From: Aedes albopictus
Taxonomy: Eukaryota; Arthropoda; Insecta; Diptera; Culicidae
Direction of reading: 5' to 3'
Assembly: GCF_035046485.1 (NCBI RefSeq)
Contig: NC_085137.1
Location: 479,285,396-479,349,395, forward strand
DNA: 64,000 nt
The notes beneath the pieces were generated by a model. It worked only from the letters and a program-made list of their open reading frames with translations, had not been told where the DNA came from and did not search any database. The translations under genes and the position numbers were made by a program. Positions 11,282 through 23,780 of this stretch are shown in pieces (position 1 is the first letter of the stretch; each line of letters begins with the position of its first letter).

Positions 11282-13105
11282 TACATAGTAGCCGTCTCCA
11301 TTCCACTCGGTCCATGGCTGTTTGTCTCCAGTTGCGCACTCTGCGTAGGGTCCGCAGATCGTCCTGCGCTTGGTCGACCCACCTAGCTCGCTGCGCACCA
11401 CGTCTTCTTGTACCGGTCGGATGACTCTCGAGAACCATTTTAGTCGGGTTGCTATCTGACATCCTGATGATGTGACCCGCCCACCGTAGCCTCCCGATTT
11501 TCGCGGTATGGACGATGGTTGGTTTTCTCAGCAGCTGATGCAGTTCGTGGTTCATTCGCCTTCTCCAAGTCCCGTCTTCCATCTGCACTCCGCCGTAAAT
11601 GGTACGCAACACCTTCCTTTCGAAAACTCCAAGGGCGCGTTGGTCCTCTGCACGTAGGGTCCATGTTTCGTGCCCATAGAGGACGACCGGTCTAATCAGC
11701 GTTTTGTAGATACATAGTTAACTTCGTGTTACGGCGAACTTTATTCGATCGTAGAGTTTTGCGGAGTCCAAAGTAAGTACGATTTCCTGCCAGAATGCGC
11801 CTCTGAATTTCTCTGCTGGTGTCGTTGTCGGCAGTCACCAGTGAGCCCAAGTACACGAATTCTTCAACCGCCTCGATTTCATCACCATCGATATAAATTC
11901 GGGGTGGCGGGCGCGGTGATTCCTCCCTGGAGCCCTTTGCCATCATGTACTTTGTCTTCGACACATTAATGACTAATCCGATTCGCCTGGCTTCACTCTT
12001 TAGTCGGATGTACGTTTCCGCCATCGTCTCAAATTTACGAGCAATAATATCAATATCATCGGCGAAACCAAGCAGCTGAACGGACTTCGTGAAAATCGTC
12101 CCACTCGTGTTTATCCCCGCTCTTCGTATTACACCCTCCAAAGCAATGTTGAACAGCAAGCACGAAAGACCATCACCTTGCCGTAACCCTCTGCGAGATT
12201 CGAAGGGACTCGAGTGTGTCTCTGGTACTCGAACTACGCACATTACTCGATCCATCGTCGCCTTGATCAACCGTATCATTTTATCCATATCCGTGCATAA
12301 TCTGCCATAACTGTTCTCGATCGATTGTATCATACGCCGATTTGAAATCGATGAACAAGTGCTGTGTGGGCACGTTGTATTCGCAGCATTTCTGCAACAC
12401 CTGGCGGATTGCGAACATCTGGTCCGTTGTAGCGCGTTCACCCATAAATCCAGCCTTATATTGCCCCACGAACTCTCTAGCAATCGGTGATAGACGGCGG
12501 CATAAAATTTGAGAGAGTATCTTGTAGGCAGCACTCAGAAGTGTGATCGCGCGGTAGTTCCCGCAATCCAACTTGTCGCCCTTTTTGTAGATGGGATACA
12601 CGATACCTTCCATCCACTCCTCCGGTAATACTTCCTCCTCCCAAGTCTTGGTAATGACCCAGTGTAGTGCTCTCACCCAAGGTTGTTAATCGATAAATTA
12701 TCGTTATCGGCGATAAAGTTAACGTCTGTTATCGTTTATCGTCGATAACGATAACGTCTTCAGGCGGAAAGTCATCGGCGATACAGTTAACTGTGGAAAT
12801 TATCGACTCGATAACGTCTCCGACAAATTTTCTTCGCGATCTGAACCGTTGTTGACGCCGTCACTAGGGTAACTAGATTTATCGCAAAATTATCGAAAGT
12901 ACGTTGATCTTCGCGTTGATTTATCGTTTGGTTATCGTTATCGAGAGGTTATCGAGCAACCTTTATCTTTATCGAGTTTGCGATGAGTTAACTGTCGATA
13001 ATTTATCGGTTAACAACCTTGCTCTCACCAGTGTTTCTCCACCGTATTTTAGAAGCTCGCTTAGTAGTTGATCTGCTCCAGTGGCTTTGTTGTTTTCCAA
13101 CCGTC
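11282..13105 (-). pseudogene. Broken LINE reverse transcriptase
   Basis: Reading down the minus strand, RT motifs appear in order. ENNKATGADQL (about 13090) comes first, then NYRAITLLSAAYKI and FIDFKSAYDTIDREQLW in one frame (12281-12676). GLRQGDGLSCLLFN and the catalytic FADDIDII (about 12045) lie in a second frame. A third frame has the C-terminal LRWAGHIIRM and ARWVDQ region (11282-11690). Frame changes near 12290 and near 11710, plus the MITE at 12678-13021, make this copy dead. Apart from the usual Y-to-F change in the ADD box, the catalytic aspartates look intact, so the breaks are indels rather than active-site loss. Confidence 0.85.
12678..13021. mobile_element. hAT-like MITE packed with CGATAA/TTATCG motifs
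   Basis: A 344-bp element with ends CAAGGTTGTTAA...TTAACAACCTTG and an 8-bp duplication CTCTCACC at 12670-12677 and 13022-13029, interrupting the LINE reverse transcriptase. The terminal inverted repeat extends through CGATAAATTATCG. By eye I count about 19 copies of TTATCG or its complement. Such clusters may be transposase-binding repeats. They also match the WGATAR core of GATA factors. Confidence 0.85.
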
Positions 13106-13108
13106 CAT

Positions 13109-14235
13109 TTTAATCATTGCTCGAAACCTTCAATAGTTTTCTAAATATACACATGTGATGTTGAGTAAAGTTTGAAAGGACAACAAAGGCCAACCAGAAA
13201 TAGCTCCTGACATTATTTTTTCTTTTGTTAGATGGCAACACGGCATACGAATGTATGCAATAAAAAAGACTCTTCAGCATATTATATGCCGATGTCAAAC
13301 GCTGTTACATGTTGCATAGAATAAAACGAAGTTTTCCTGAAATCTGGTAACACTGCTGAATTGTTAATAAAAATCTGAATATATAATTCACTACAATGGG
13401 GTGGTGTTCATGTTCATAGTAGTTCGAAGTATCGTAGTATCGTATCGTAGACATCAGCAAGTCATCTAGATTTACCTTGATTACTAGTCTTTATAAAGTT
13501 AGTTTCTTGAAAATTATCTCTGCAATTGGCAACACTGCATTATATTAAACATCGACCAACACGATTTTGAGATAACATATCGAATTCGATTGTTCAGCTA
13601 AAGTTATGAACAAGTTGAAAGGCAGCTTTGGCATCGTTTTAAAATACAGAAATTGTTTACGTAAATTAACAACACATAATTTTAATAGCAGGCAACACTT
13701 GTCATGTAGATTCGAATATACCTCAATATCATTGATCTGATGTGAGATTGGCCATTCGAATGTTTGACAATGTTATAATGCACCTCAAGTGCAGTACATT
13801 GATTCACGTTAAGAAATAAAAATTATATTTTTCCTTTATTACTGATGTTCTTCAACTAAAAACATTTCAATAAACATATAGAAGGTAAGTAGTGTAATGT
13901 AATAGTGCTTAAACTCAACGGCTGACAATATTGTTATCACATAGGGGAACTTACGTATTTTCGGAAGTTTTGTTCTCTGCGTCATGCGATAATACCCTTT
14001 GTCACCTTATTTTGAAAATTAAGTTTTAGCAGAAAAATCTGTATAATAAAAATAATTCTTGTTGTTTTTGAAATTCCCATATCGTTTGACATGTTGCCAT
14101 CTCAAATTGTACAAACAAAGATTACAATTATTTGATCCCCGGACATTCGAGCCATTTTTGTCAGAAATTGAATCACTGATAATCGAGCACATGAGATAGG
14201 CACATCGTGACACAAAAATATATAATGGATAGTAT
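13109..14235. other. AT-rich unique sequence
   Basis: I see no gene, repeat family or TIR element here. Short frames at 13110-13298 and 14019-14351 show no recognisable domain. Confidence 0.5.
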
Positions 14236-15300
14236 TTGGAACATCTCTGGGGAGAATCCCAAATTTCCCTGAAAAAAATGAGAGGCATCCCGGAAAAACA
14301 CCTGAAAGCCCCTGAAGGAATGCCGGGACGAAGGACTGGACAAATTAGCAAAAAACTATTATGGGCGAATACCAGAATGTTTCAGGATTGAAGAAAAACA
14401 TTTGAAGGAATCACGGCTCTGGATAATCTCAAGAAGAATAATGATAAATCCAAGAGTAACCTGCAGGAAGCCTGAAAAGAACCCCCGGAGAATGTTTGGG
14501 ATGAATCTTTGGAGAAATTTCGGAAACAATCCTTGAAAATAGATTTCTGCTTGAACCACGGGAATCCCTTGGAGGCACAAAAGATGATGAGGAACTCTGA
14601 AAAACATTTCTGATGAATTCCCGAGAAAATATTTCAAGAAATCTTAAATGCGGAATCCTTGAAATAATCCATGGATGATTTCCGGGAGGAATTATTTAAG
14701 AAATTCCGGGAAGAATCTCCTGCAGGAATTCTGAAAAAGTTTTAGATAATGCTCTGGAAATACCCCAAGCTATCCCAGGAGTAATCAATGATAAATATCT
14801 GATAAAAAAAACCTGGAGGGTTCCCCGAGGAATCCTTGAAATAAAAAAAAAAAAAACAAATCAAGATCATGAGTTGAATTTCAGAAGAAATCCTACCGAG
14901 AATATCTGGAGAAGATCCTGAATGAATCTCAAGAAGAATCTTGGGCATAAACCCGTTGAGAAACATCCCAGAAAGAATTCCTAGTGTAATTCCAAAAGAT
15001 CCCTAAAAAAATAATTGATGAATTATTGAAAGGAATATATGTATGAATTAATATTAAACAAATTTGAAGTGAAACCACGGAATTATGGTAAAATGATAAA
15101 AACATCGCAATTCCCTTTGATACCGTGGAAGTGCTCATAAAATAATGAGCGATGAGCAGGATTTGTATAAGTAAGTACTGAGTATGTTACGCCAAGAAGA
15201 ACAAAAATAGCATCCCGGAAGGAGTACATGAAGAAATCACCGAGAAAATCCCTACATAAATTCTAAGAGAAATCCCTGGAGGAGGCTCTGCGGAATGTCC
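14236..15300. repeat. Degenerate 12-bp satellite, block 3
   Basis: Plus-orientation units of the type GGAATCCTTGAAATA and AGAATTCCTAGTG, with many single-base indels. Minus-strand frames at 14359-14637 and 14742-14966 are repeat products. Confidence 0.6.
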
Positions 15301-15635
15301 GTAAATTATGACAAGATAATGGGTGTGTTCATGAAAGTGTGACGATCCATGCAAATATTGTGAACTTTCCCCTGTCAGACATGTCGGTTAAGCATACTTC
15401 TCTGATCATTGTGCTAAAAACTGTTTTAAATTAATGACAAAGTTCAAATATGATAATAAAAATATTTCCCGATTTAATAATTATCCCTGTTCCATCACCC
15501 CAAAATTTCCGGAAATGTCTGACTAATACTTTCAGTTACTTTTTGCTTATAACCTGGAAATGACTTTCAGGCGTTTATTTCTTTCGAGCATTTGTCATTC
15601 GGGCGTTTGGAAATAGGGAGAATGTGACATAATCG

Positions 15636-15722
15636 ATTGGTGAATCACCAAAATGTCTTTGTCCTTCTGAACAACTTTACCGAAGACGATCATTTCTATA
15701 TCTTTTCGATCCCGAGATAGAG
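15636..15722. repeat. Direct repeat copy 1 (TTGGTGAATCACC family)
   Basis: ATTGGTGAATCACCAAAATGT, then TTGTCCTTCTGAACAACT, GAAGACGA and TTTCTAT. The same block recurs at 16358-16444, 722 bases away and in the same orientation. It is probably the conserved end of an interspersed repeat whose family I cannot name. Confidence 0.7.
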
Positions 15723-16357
15723 AACTTAGTCCAAAGTTATATTTCTTTGTTTTTACTTAGAGTTTATCGATCAAAACAACCAATTCCCATCATTCCATAT
15801 AACGTTAAAATCAGCATTTGTTTCAACAAAATGGGGAACATAAACATGGCCCGGAAGCACTCACACATCTTCAAAATTCTTACCCCAACATCGCCACAAC
15901 GAAGAAAGTGTAGCAAATCCATCACTCCAACTTCCAAGTGCAGTTTTGGCCGTGATGGATAACGCGCAGGTACTCAAAACTGCATCCAATAAAAGTTGAT
16001 CGGTTTCGATTTTTTGCCTTTTTTTATTCGTTCTCGCTTCCATCCGCTTGTCGAGTGTCTAAAAATAGATTTCCGAGCTGCCGCAGGAGCTGCCGTCACC
16101 AACACAATCACTTCCCGGCTTTGTTAGTGGCAAAAGTGCAGTCGTTTAAAACAATCTGTTATTTTGTGTTGAAACTACCAAATCTCTGTTTGTTCTAACA
16201 AACTGTCAGAAATTTGGGCAATTGAAAATATTTGTATTATCAAACAATGGAACACGTCAGTTTAAACTAGAAATCAGTTTGTCGCTATAACAAACTGAAA
16301 AATCGGTTGATTTGAACTAGAATTTAGTTGTGCTTACAAAATATTTTTCTGCGTATA

Positions 16358-16444
16358 ATTGGTGAATCACCAGAATGTTCTTGTCCTTCTGAACAACTAT
16401 GTCGAAGACGACATATTTCTATCTGCTTTCGTTACCGAGACGAG
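16358..16444. repeat. Direct repeat copy 2 (TTGGTGAATCACC family)
   Basis: Second copy of the block at 15636-15722, with a few substitutions (CACCAGAATGTTCTTG). The segment between them may be the body of one element or unrelated DNA. Confidence 0.7.
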
Positions 16445-16900
16445 AAGCTGAAACTTTACTTGTTAACTAGCAACACCCCCAGTTAATGGACGGTCTTATG
16501 TACATAGATCAATCATTGTTGCCATCGGAGGTCACAATTCCAAATAGTGAATGGCCATACGTGATAGCCCTTGTTCTGTACTTAAACTTTGCCGAACGCA
16601 TGGAGAAAGTAAACTAGCATCTGGTATGACGATTTTTGACACTGCCTCCCCACTCGTAGCATAATCGAAGACATCCCTCACCCCCTAAATTGCTACGTCA
16701 TTTATGGATGATCCCTATGTGTATTTCAATGGAAATTGTTAAGTGCTCTGATTTTTTTTAACGTCCAATTTGGTTTACGCCTGATTGGAAAGCTTGTACT
16801 TTTTTACTAACTCCAATCTGGTGCTCCGAAATTTCACCAGATTGACCGAGCGCATCCGTCCGCATGTGAACCTTCGAAATTAATTAAAAAACCAGGTCTT

Positions 16901-19560
16901 TTACATTCAATTTCGCCACGACAAACGGCGGCGACGACGTCGTCGTTCAGCTCTCTATCCTAGGACATTCTAGATGCACAGAATATCTAGTAGGTCGTCG
17001 TAACACAGGCAAAGTTCAATAACACTCCCTCTGTGTGTTGGACGATAAACGACTAGGGACCATGTTCGGCAGCTTCATCGCCACCAGCGTCATCGTCGCG
17101 AACTTGTTCTTCGAGACGGTGTGCGTACAGAATACCTAACAGAAAAAAAAAAACGCACAAGCAACTCCATATTCAATGAACGCGTCGTCGTCGTCTCGAA
17201 ACGATGATGGACATCCTTCCATCGGCCGGAGATCATTTCGGGATTCAGATTGCATCCGGTGACGTGGTGGTTAGTCGTCGAATTTCTTTGTTTGAAATCG
17301 GTGCGACCGTGGGTGGTGCAAATGGCGATGTGGGTGGACTAGAACTGATTGGAACAGACTCCAACCTGACACAAATGGTCCCTTGGGGCGGGATGGTGAA
17401 TCGTTAGTCGTCGTTGAAATGTGCGGTATGTTAGATTTTCGGCTTGATAGGAAAATTTATCAACGCGCACACGTCCAATGAGACAGAGGAGGTAGATCAA
17501 GGAAGTAGGCCCAAACTATTCCTAAAACATTCATAATCATCATGCATCATGATATGCCGAGCTGTTCTCGGGAAGGTAGTGCTTTCAGTGCAGTGAATGC
17601 ATGAAACGGAGACAGACAGACAGTTGAACGGAGAAACTGCCCCCCATAACGGAAAGCGCGCGAAAATGTTTTCCTCGGAGTGGCTACTATTGCTCTGCCG
17701 TTGTTGGTGAATCTCCTCGCCTGATGCGGTTTTTTCAGGGCTGGTAGGGTTTGGAAGAGGAAACTAAGTAATGACTTTTTCATTTGAGAATAAATTTACA
17801 GGTACAATGAAGTTTATGACCATGTAATACGTACTTTTATCCGTCAAAGTAATATCGCAAAAGATGCAGCACTTTACATTTTGCTTACAAAGTGGAGGCA
17901 ATATGCGTAAATTGACGGACCAATAATAACGTAGAGGTTATCATATACCGCCTTAAAACCTCATGTCTTTTATTTTGGTTTAATGTAAATGTTACCTGCT
18001 AATTATTTTGAAACATGGAAGGGAAAGAATATTAGAGATACGCATCACTAATTGCAAGAAAGCTTTGTGATATTCTTCAGATTTGCTTTATTCAAACTAA
18101 TGATTTTCGCTCTAGAACACAATTTGCAACCATCCCTGAATCTTTCCCCACCGCCAGAAGAGAATTCTATTTACATACATTTTTGAATATATTAGCTGCC
18201 TGCCACGGGGATGCACGCGGGACGGACGACAACGACTACGTCATCGGAGATGAGGCAAGGCGGAAGGTCCAGGCATTGCGTATAGTAGGCACCAACCACC
18301 AACCAGGTTAGGCCGGATATGTGCGCGAGTTTCGCCACCCTCCGGCTTCGCGCGAAACGTAGCGTGGTGGGTGGAAAAAGAGAGAAAAGTCCACCCACTC
18401 AGCAACGAACGGGGCTGCTAGGTCGCAGTAGATCGTAGTCGTCATAGTCGTTCAGTGCACCCTCTTTGCGGACCAACGAAGAACGAACGGAACGAAATGG
18501 ACCAAGCTGCAGGAGTAGATGACCGCACGGTAAGGATGAGGCAGCAGCGTGGCGACGCGCGGTTCGATACTCTCATATACGACGAGGAGAAAAAGGATAC
18601 TCCGGACGACTGGGCAGCACAACTGGAGACCGACAACGTTCGCCGCGTCGTGGTGGAAAGCCTTTCGCATGTGATATCCGATGCGTCTAGGCCTGAAAAT
18701 GTTTTTCTCTTCTCAAAACACCCATCCCAGTCATGCCCTGCGAAGGGCAATGGGACGGTAGTGTGGGGAACTAAGAGGACAACCGGCGCAGCCAGCGCGT
18801 CCTGGACGACAGGATATAAGCAAATAGCGAACGTCTATCATTTCGTTGGAATTTCTCTTCATGCAGTGCCACACCATGCACCGTCTCTTGAGGGGATCCA
18901 TGCGGAGGTAGGAAATACGTAACGTATCCTTCTCGCGGCCGGCGCATTCTGGCCGGACTCCGAACGAAATGAAACGAACGCACCCCGGCGAATGCTGTTC
19001 AATATTTATATTTACGGCAGCCATCAGCAGGAGTCCCATCCCCTCATCCGTTTCGTGCACACATACGCGAAATATCTCTATCCCGGGACTTTTCCCGAGG
19101 ATGATGACGACGGCCGTCCAGGAGGACACACCGCACCGGTCGGTTAGAAAATAGGCTCCCGGTTGTCTTTCATCTAGATGATCCGGGCCTTTCCTCTCGA
19201 ACGATTCATTTAGCAGGCTTCTCCAACTTTTCGTCGGTTCCAATTCCTGAGACCGTTGCTGAGTCGTCACTGTACCGACTGACTGGGGTACAACAGAGCA
19301 CCACCACCGCCGAGCTGGCGAACTCGTACATCAAAAGTGTGCGGTCGGCTTTTACAAACAACGTCAATCAATCGTCCTGGTTCTCGTATGGATTTGGATG
19401 GGGGCATCAAACAATGCCGGTAGCTAGCGGTGCAGCGCGCCGCGGCGATGATTCCCGGCCGGAGAAATTATTTATGAAAATCGAAACATTAGTCGCCAGT
19501 TTGGAGCGAATTTTCCATTCCATCTAACCATGGACCTAGAGGTGGATGGTGGTCCTTTGT
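16901..19560. other. GC-richer unique region, coding status unresolved
   Basis: This stretch is more GC-rich than its surroundings, with CGTCGT-type runs near 17182-17195. It carries overlapping frames of 155 codons (18455-18922, plus) and 179 codons (18731-19270, minus). Neither shows a recognised domain, and the two overlap head to head, so at most one can be real. The character fits conserved non-coding or UTR DNA of a nearby gene, but no exon can be defined. Confidence 0.45.
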
Positions 19561-20890
19561 TTCGCCTAGATATCTGGAATGAATTCCGATGAAGCAGGGT
19601 CGCCCGAAGGGGATTAAGATTTTTTTTTTGCAATTTCAACTATCTAAATAAAATCTAACCAAGCATTAACATGGAAGATGACAAGAAACTATTATGTAAT
19701 CATGTTCTCAAAGATTTCGCAAGACGATTTCGAAAGAATATTTCAGTTTTTGAAGTTCAAGGTTCAAATACCTTAGAATACAATAAATATCGAACACTAG
19801 ATTGAACATTTGTTTACCATTGATACTCTTTAAATACCTGCAGGCTACACGCACGGATTTAGTCAAAATTTTACGTGTACCTTTGCAAATATATCTTAAA
19901 ATGGTATGATGATAACAAACATGAATCAAACTAATAAAAAAATTGTTTTTAGTTTATGCGCCGAGAAACTCACGTACATACTTAGAAAAACTTTAAATCA
20001 GATGACTCAGAATGTTAAGTAATTGACAAATTGGATGGTGCACGGTAAAAAAAAACTGCACGCTGATATGAACTGATCTGCACTTAAATTGGTACTACTT
20101 TTCAATCAATTCGATGTCAATTGAATATCATTTGAAAAAAAAAATCCAGCGCCTATTTAATATTAATGGAATTTCACTTGAATTCGTTGTTGATAATATT
20201 TTGATTTCAAAGCAAGAATTAAAAAAAATACTTTGCGCCGAATCCAGATTCGATACCAGGATCTTGGGAGTCAGGATCGTCTGTTTTACCATTACACTAA
20301 TTCACATCAGTTGGAGAAATGAGAATCAAAACGAAACACATTCTACCACCTGCCATCTATATTTACGTTCAGGTCATTATCAATTCAACAGCTTTTCACT
20401 TTGGATCGTATAGGATACTACCAGATGACGTTACGAAGCAGTGAACTGACAGTTCAGCGAGCTCTTTACCTGCACTTAGTCTCTGGCGGAGATCCGGCGA
20501 AAATGTTTGCCAGAATCTCAGTAAAACGGGATTTAGAAGAGCAATGTTGTACCTACTTGTAAAGAAGAATATAATCTATATTAGCATATTACAATGATTC
20601 CGGGACGAAAATCGTGATTTTTTTCCATCGCCCGATCCAAACTCTGACGCCTTGTAAACAGTTCGCTGAACTGACAAACAAAGTGAGGTTAGATAAGGTG
20701 CTTACAGTACCCTATAGCTTTCCACATTAGTGCAAATCCAAATGATTTTCAGTTGATTTTACCGGTGAGTTTGATTGAATTCTCGAGTCAACACTGACAG
20801 CATTGGAAATTTAAAGGAAAAGCATTTCTGATCATGTTGATTGAGATGTTGAATAGTTAAGACATTTTATTCTTGAATTTCTGTGTTTGA
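19561..20890. other. AT-rich unique sequence
   Basis: No gene recognised. Short blocks GAACTGACAGTTCAGCGAGC (about 20443) and CAGTTCGCTGAACTGAC (about 20659) form a loose inverted pair, possibly the ends of a decayed element. No target duplication is visible. Confidence 0.45.
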
Positions 20891-21042
20891 TCCCCAATTT
20901 TCCAACGAGATGTTTTCCGGTGTTCTTTTTGATACGTCTAAAAGTTGTTTCTGAGATTTCTCAAGAAGTCCACAACTCAAGTCTCAAGAGGTAACCGGAG
21001 AAAAACTTCTGGAAAAATTTCTACAATAACTACGGGAACTAC

Positions 21043-21115
21043 AGCACGGGTTCCCAACCGGTGGTCCGTGCCCCCCTGGGGGCCGTGAAGCCAGTCCAGG
21101 GGGGCCGCGATGTTA
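21043..21115. mobile_element. Possible hAT terminal fragment
   Basis: CAGCACGGGTTCCCAACCGG followed by GTGGTCCGTG and C/G-rich tracts resembles the CAGNGGTTCCCAACC ends of many hAT elements. No matching right end is visible, so this would be a truncated remnant. A second CAG-started end-like sequence (CAGAGCCGTAGCGTGCGG) lies at 21816. Confidence 0.35.
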
Positions 21116-21144
21116 CAAAAAAAAAATGGTAAATTGTTATTCTT

Positions 21145-21234
21145 TGTTGTGCAAATTATACCAGTTTTTAATTTTGTATATCACCTTGGGGGTGGTGATA
21201 TACAAAATTAAAAACTGGTATAATTTGCACAACA
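21145..21234. repeat. Perfect 41-bp inverted repeat with 8-nt loop
   Basis: TGTTGTGCAAATT...TATATCACC (21145-21185) is repeated exactly in reverse complement at 21194-21234, with TTGGGGGT between. Imperfect pairing continues a further ~10 bases outward. This is a strong hairpin with no evident coding or element ends. Confidence 0.9.
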
Positions 21235-22089
21235 TAGAATAAAAATTTAACATTTCAAGGAACAAATTTTCAGTATAAAATAGAAAAAATCTTTTAAAAA
21301 TATCAGGAGGAACACAGCAAGAACTACTTAAATCAACTTCAAAGAAAAGTCTTAATAACGCTCTATAAGAAATCGCACGAACTTTATTATAATCACCAGC
21401 AACAGTTCTTGAAGGAATTGAATAGGAACTCCGGATGAAACTCGGAAACAAAAATCATGTAAAACTTCTGGATAAATCCTGAAAAAAAAAACAGAAAAAA
21501 AAAAACATTTCGGAAGCAACACCGGAAGAAATATTCTAGTCCCCTGACGAACTTCTAGAAAAAAATCGAATAAAGCTTCATAAGGAATTCCGCGAGAACT
21601 TCAAAGAAATAAACCAGGAAAAATTCGTGTAGAAATCACTGGAGAAACTCTAGAAGGAATCTCACGGAAATTTCTTGAAAAAATTGCACTGGAAACTTTG
21701 ACAGAAATCCCGTAATAGCTCTGAGAACAGTACAGAAAAAAAAAATCTCTGGGGTAAATCTAGGAACTCCCGCACGTAAAGAACATTTGGTAGAAAGTGA
21801 AGTATAAATCCTGGGCAGAGCCGTAGCGTGCGGTTGGCCTGGTTTGCCTCCGCCAAGGGCGCCAAAACAGAACGAACAGAACATTATTCTATTGAATATT
21901 TATCTAGCTTATCGACCTATGAGATTAATGTCATGTTGTCTTGAATGTTATCAAGGTTATACTATTTATACTATTTCAGAATTTGAAATTGATATTATGT
22001 TTTTCACGTTTTCCCATATTCTCAAAAATTCAGATTTCTTCAATTTATTTTGAACATTTACCATCATGTAACCTGGAAATTTATCTACT

Positions 22090-22400
22090 ATTTTTTTTTT
22101 CATCTGTATTAACCCTCGAGCAGTCGCGTTTTCGACCACCCTCAACGACAACACGGTAACGCTGTGAACCACAAGCGTACCATGGTGCTGTGTACCATGG
22201 TGCGTGCACTCAGTACACAACGCGACCGCTCCCAGGTTAACGAGATTTTTAGCCCTAGGCTAGTTCATCTCGGGACCCACGCTTTACTTCTCTTCCGAAG
22301 GAAGAACTCACATTTTGTGAGTTTGTCGGGAGTGGGATTCAATCTTTGATCCTCGGCGTGATAGTCAAGTGTTCTAACTATCACACCAGGTCCGCTCCAC
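22090..22400 (-). mobile_element. tRNA-derived SINE, interrupted by a MITE
   Basis: Minus-strand SINE. Near its 5' end GGTGTGATAGTTAGAAC serves as an A-box-like segment and AGATTGAATCCC as a degenerate B box. The tail reads GGGCTAAAAATCTCG and, beyond the inserted MITE, TTAATACAGATG plus poly(A). Flanking TATCTACT at 22082-22089 and 22401-22408 is the probable target duplication. It is a different SINE type from the one at 25991. Confidence 0.65.
22113..22236. mobile_element. TTAA-flanked MITE, copy 2, inside a SINE
   Basis: A 124-bp element with ends CCCTCGAGCAGTCGCG...CGCGACCGCTCCCAGG between TTAA at 22109-22112 and 22237-22240. The duplicated TTAA belongs to the SINE tail. An inner pair of ACCATGGT motifs adds hairpin potential. 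Confidence 0.75.
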
Positions 22401-22439
22401 TATCTACTTTTTTATTTTGAGAAACTATTTTCTGAGTAA

Positions 22440-23780
22440 AAAAAACAACATGCTTTCAAAATTCTAATGAAAGTTTCTTTGTATAAATTCCTAAACTTCC
22501 TCACTGGGGAATATGTTGAGGTTACTTCCGAAGATTTTCTTCGCCTTCTTTGAAATATTCCGTTTATTCCTCTTGAAATGCAGGATGTTATCTGAGAATT
22601 TATTCAGAAATTAGTCAAATTATTCCTCCTGTTATTTATCTAAGTATTTTATTAGGTAATCTTCCATAGTTTCGTCAAGGAATTTCGGCCAATATTCTTT
22701 CAAAATATCTTTCAGTGATGAATATGCACATTTGCTTCAAGGATACCTTCAGAAATTTCTCCACAAATTCCTACAAAAATACTTCATGCTTTTATTTCTC
22801 AATACTTCAACTTCACATTTTTTTCTGGGTTTCTCCTGGAAAATCTTCAATGATTTCTTTAGAAATTTTCCAAAGTTTCCTTCAGAAATGCTTATAAAGA
22901 TTCCTGCTCGATTACTTTGGAATCCTTCAAATTCAGTAATTCCTTTAGACAATCCTGCAGATGTTCCTTAAGAAATTCCTCCAGGGATTCATACAGAAAT
23001 GCCTACGACAATTCCTTCAGAAATTCTTCCAAATATTTTTTGAGAAAATCGTCTGTAAAATTCTTAAGTTATTTGACTTAAGTTTCCTTTAGATAGTTTT
23101 GTGATCCTTGAGAAATAATACGGCTGTAATATATCTTTTAAAGCCTCCCATTGATTCCTTTCCGAAATGGTTTCATATTCACTAGAGAATGGTCCATAAT
23201 TTTTACTAGAATTTCCCTAAAACTTTATTAATTTCCTAATAAACTCTTTAAACTTCCCAAAAAATAAAAATAAATTTTGAATTCCTTCAGAAGTTTCTCT
23301 AGGTAATCCGTTGCAAAACTTGCCATTTATTTTAAGCAACATTGCTCCAATAGATTCTTTTAAAAGGATTCCTTTCACAAATTCGTCAGACATTTCCTCA
23401 CGAACTACTACAGAAATTCCTACAAGAATTACTTCATGAATTCCACTGGAAATTCTTGCTGAAAAATGTCTCACGGATTTTCATATGAGCTAAATATTAC
23501 AACAGAACTCCTTTAGAGATTCCTGCGCAATTTCATTCAATAATTCCAGCAGGAGTTCTTCCAGAGATTCCAACAATAACTCATATATAAGTTTCTTCAG
23601 GAATTCCTTCTATCATTTTCCATTTCCATGGTTTGCCTTATGATTACCGGAAATTTTCTTACAAGTCTTCTGGGAAATATTTTGATTGAACTTCAGAGAA
23701 ACCTTTGATAAAGTTACTGAAAAATACTGGTAAAACCAGCTGAACTCTCGCGTTAGATTTGCAAAAGTTGAATTTTCATA
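22440..23780. repeat. Degenerate 12-bp satellite, block 5 (minus orientation)
   Basis: Units read TTCCTTCAGAAATTCCTCC on the plus strand, the reverse of blocks 1-3. Frames at 22715-22971 and 23217-23474 are repeat products. Confidence 0.65.

Larger units (their letters stand above)
10888..13108 (-). mobile_element. 5'-truncated LINE (RTE-like) with two nested MITEs
   Basis: This is the remnant of a non-LTR retrotransposon on the minus strand. The reverse-transcriptase body lies at 11282-13105. The 3' end follows the 10937-11276 MITE and runs out in a GTAAGTAAG-like tail near 10890. Sequence on the two sides of each MITE joins into one LINE once the insertions are set aside. The 5' part (endonuclease) is absent upstream of about 13108. 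The clade is uncertain: the C-terminal pattern resembles RTE-type insect elements. Confidence 0.8.
15301..16900. other. Unique sequence with a pair of direct repeats
   Basis: Apart from the two direct repeats at 15636-15722 and 16358-16444, nothing is recognised. A scrap resembling a MITE end (GCTACGTCATTTATGGATGATCCC) lies near 16692-16716. Confidence 0.5.
20891..21830. repeat. Degenerate satellite, block 4
   Basis: Diverged plus-orientation units (GGAACTCCGGATGAA, GGAATTCCGCGAGAA) flank a hAT-like end fragment and a long palindrome. Confidence 0.55.

Noticed and set aside
18455..19270. 155-codon plus and 179-codon minus frames in GC-rich DNA
   Set aside because: They overlap head to head, lack known domains or repeat similarity, and stops are rare here because of GC content. 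Left as unresolved, not annotated as genes.
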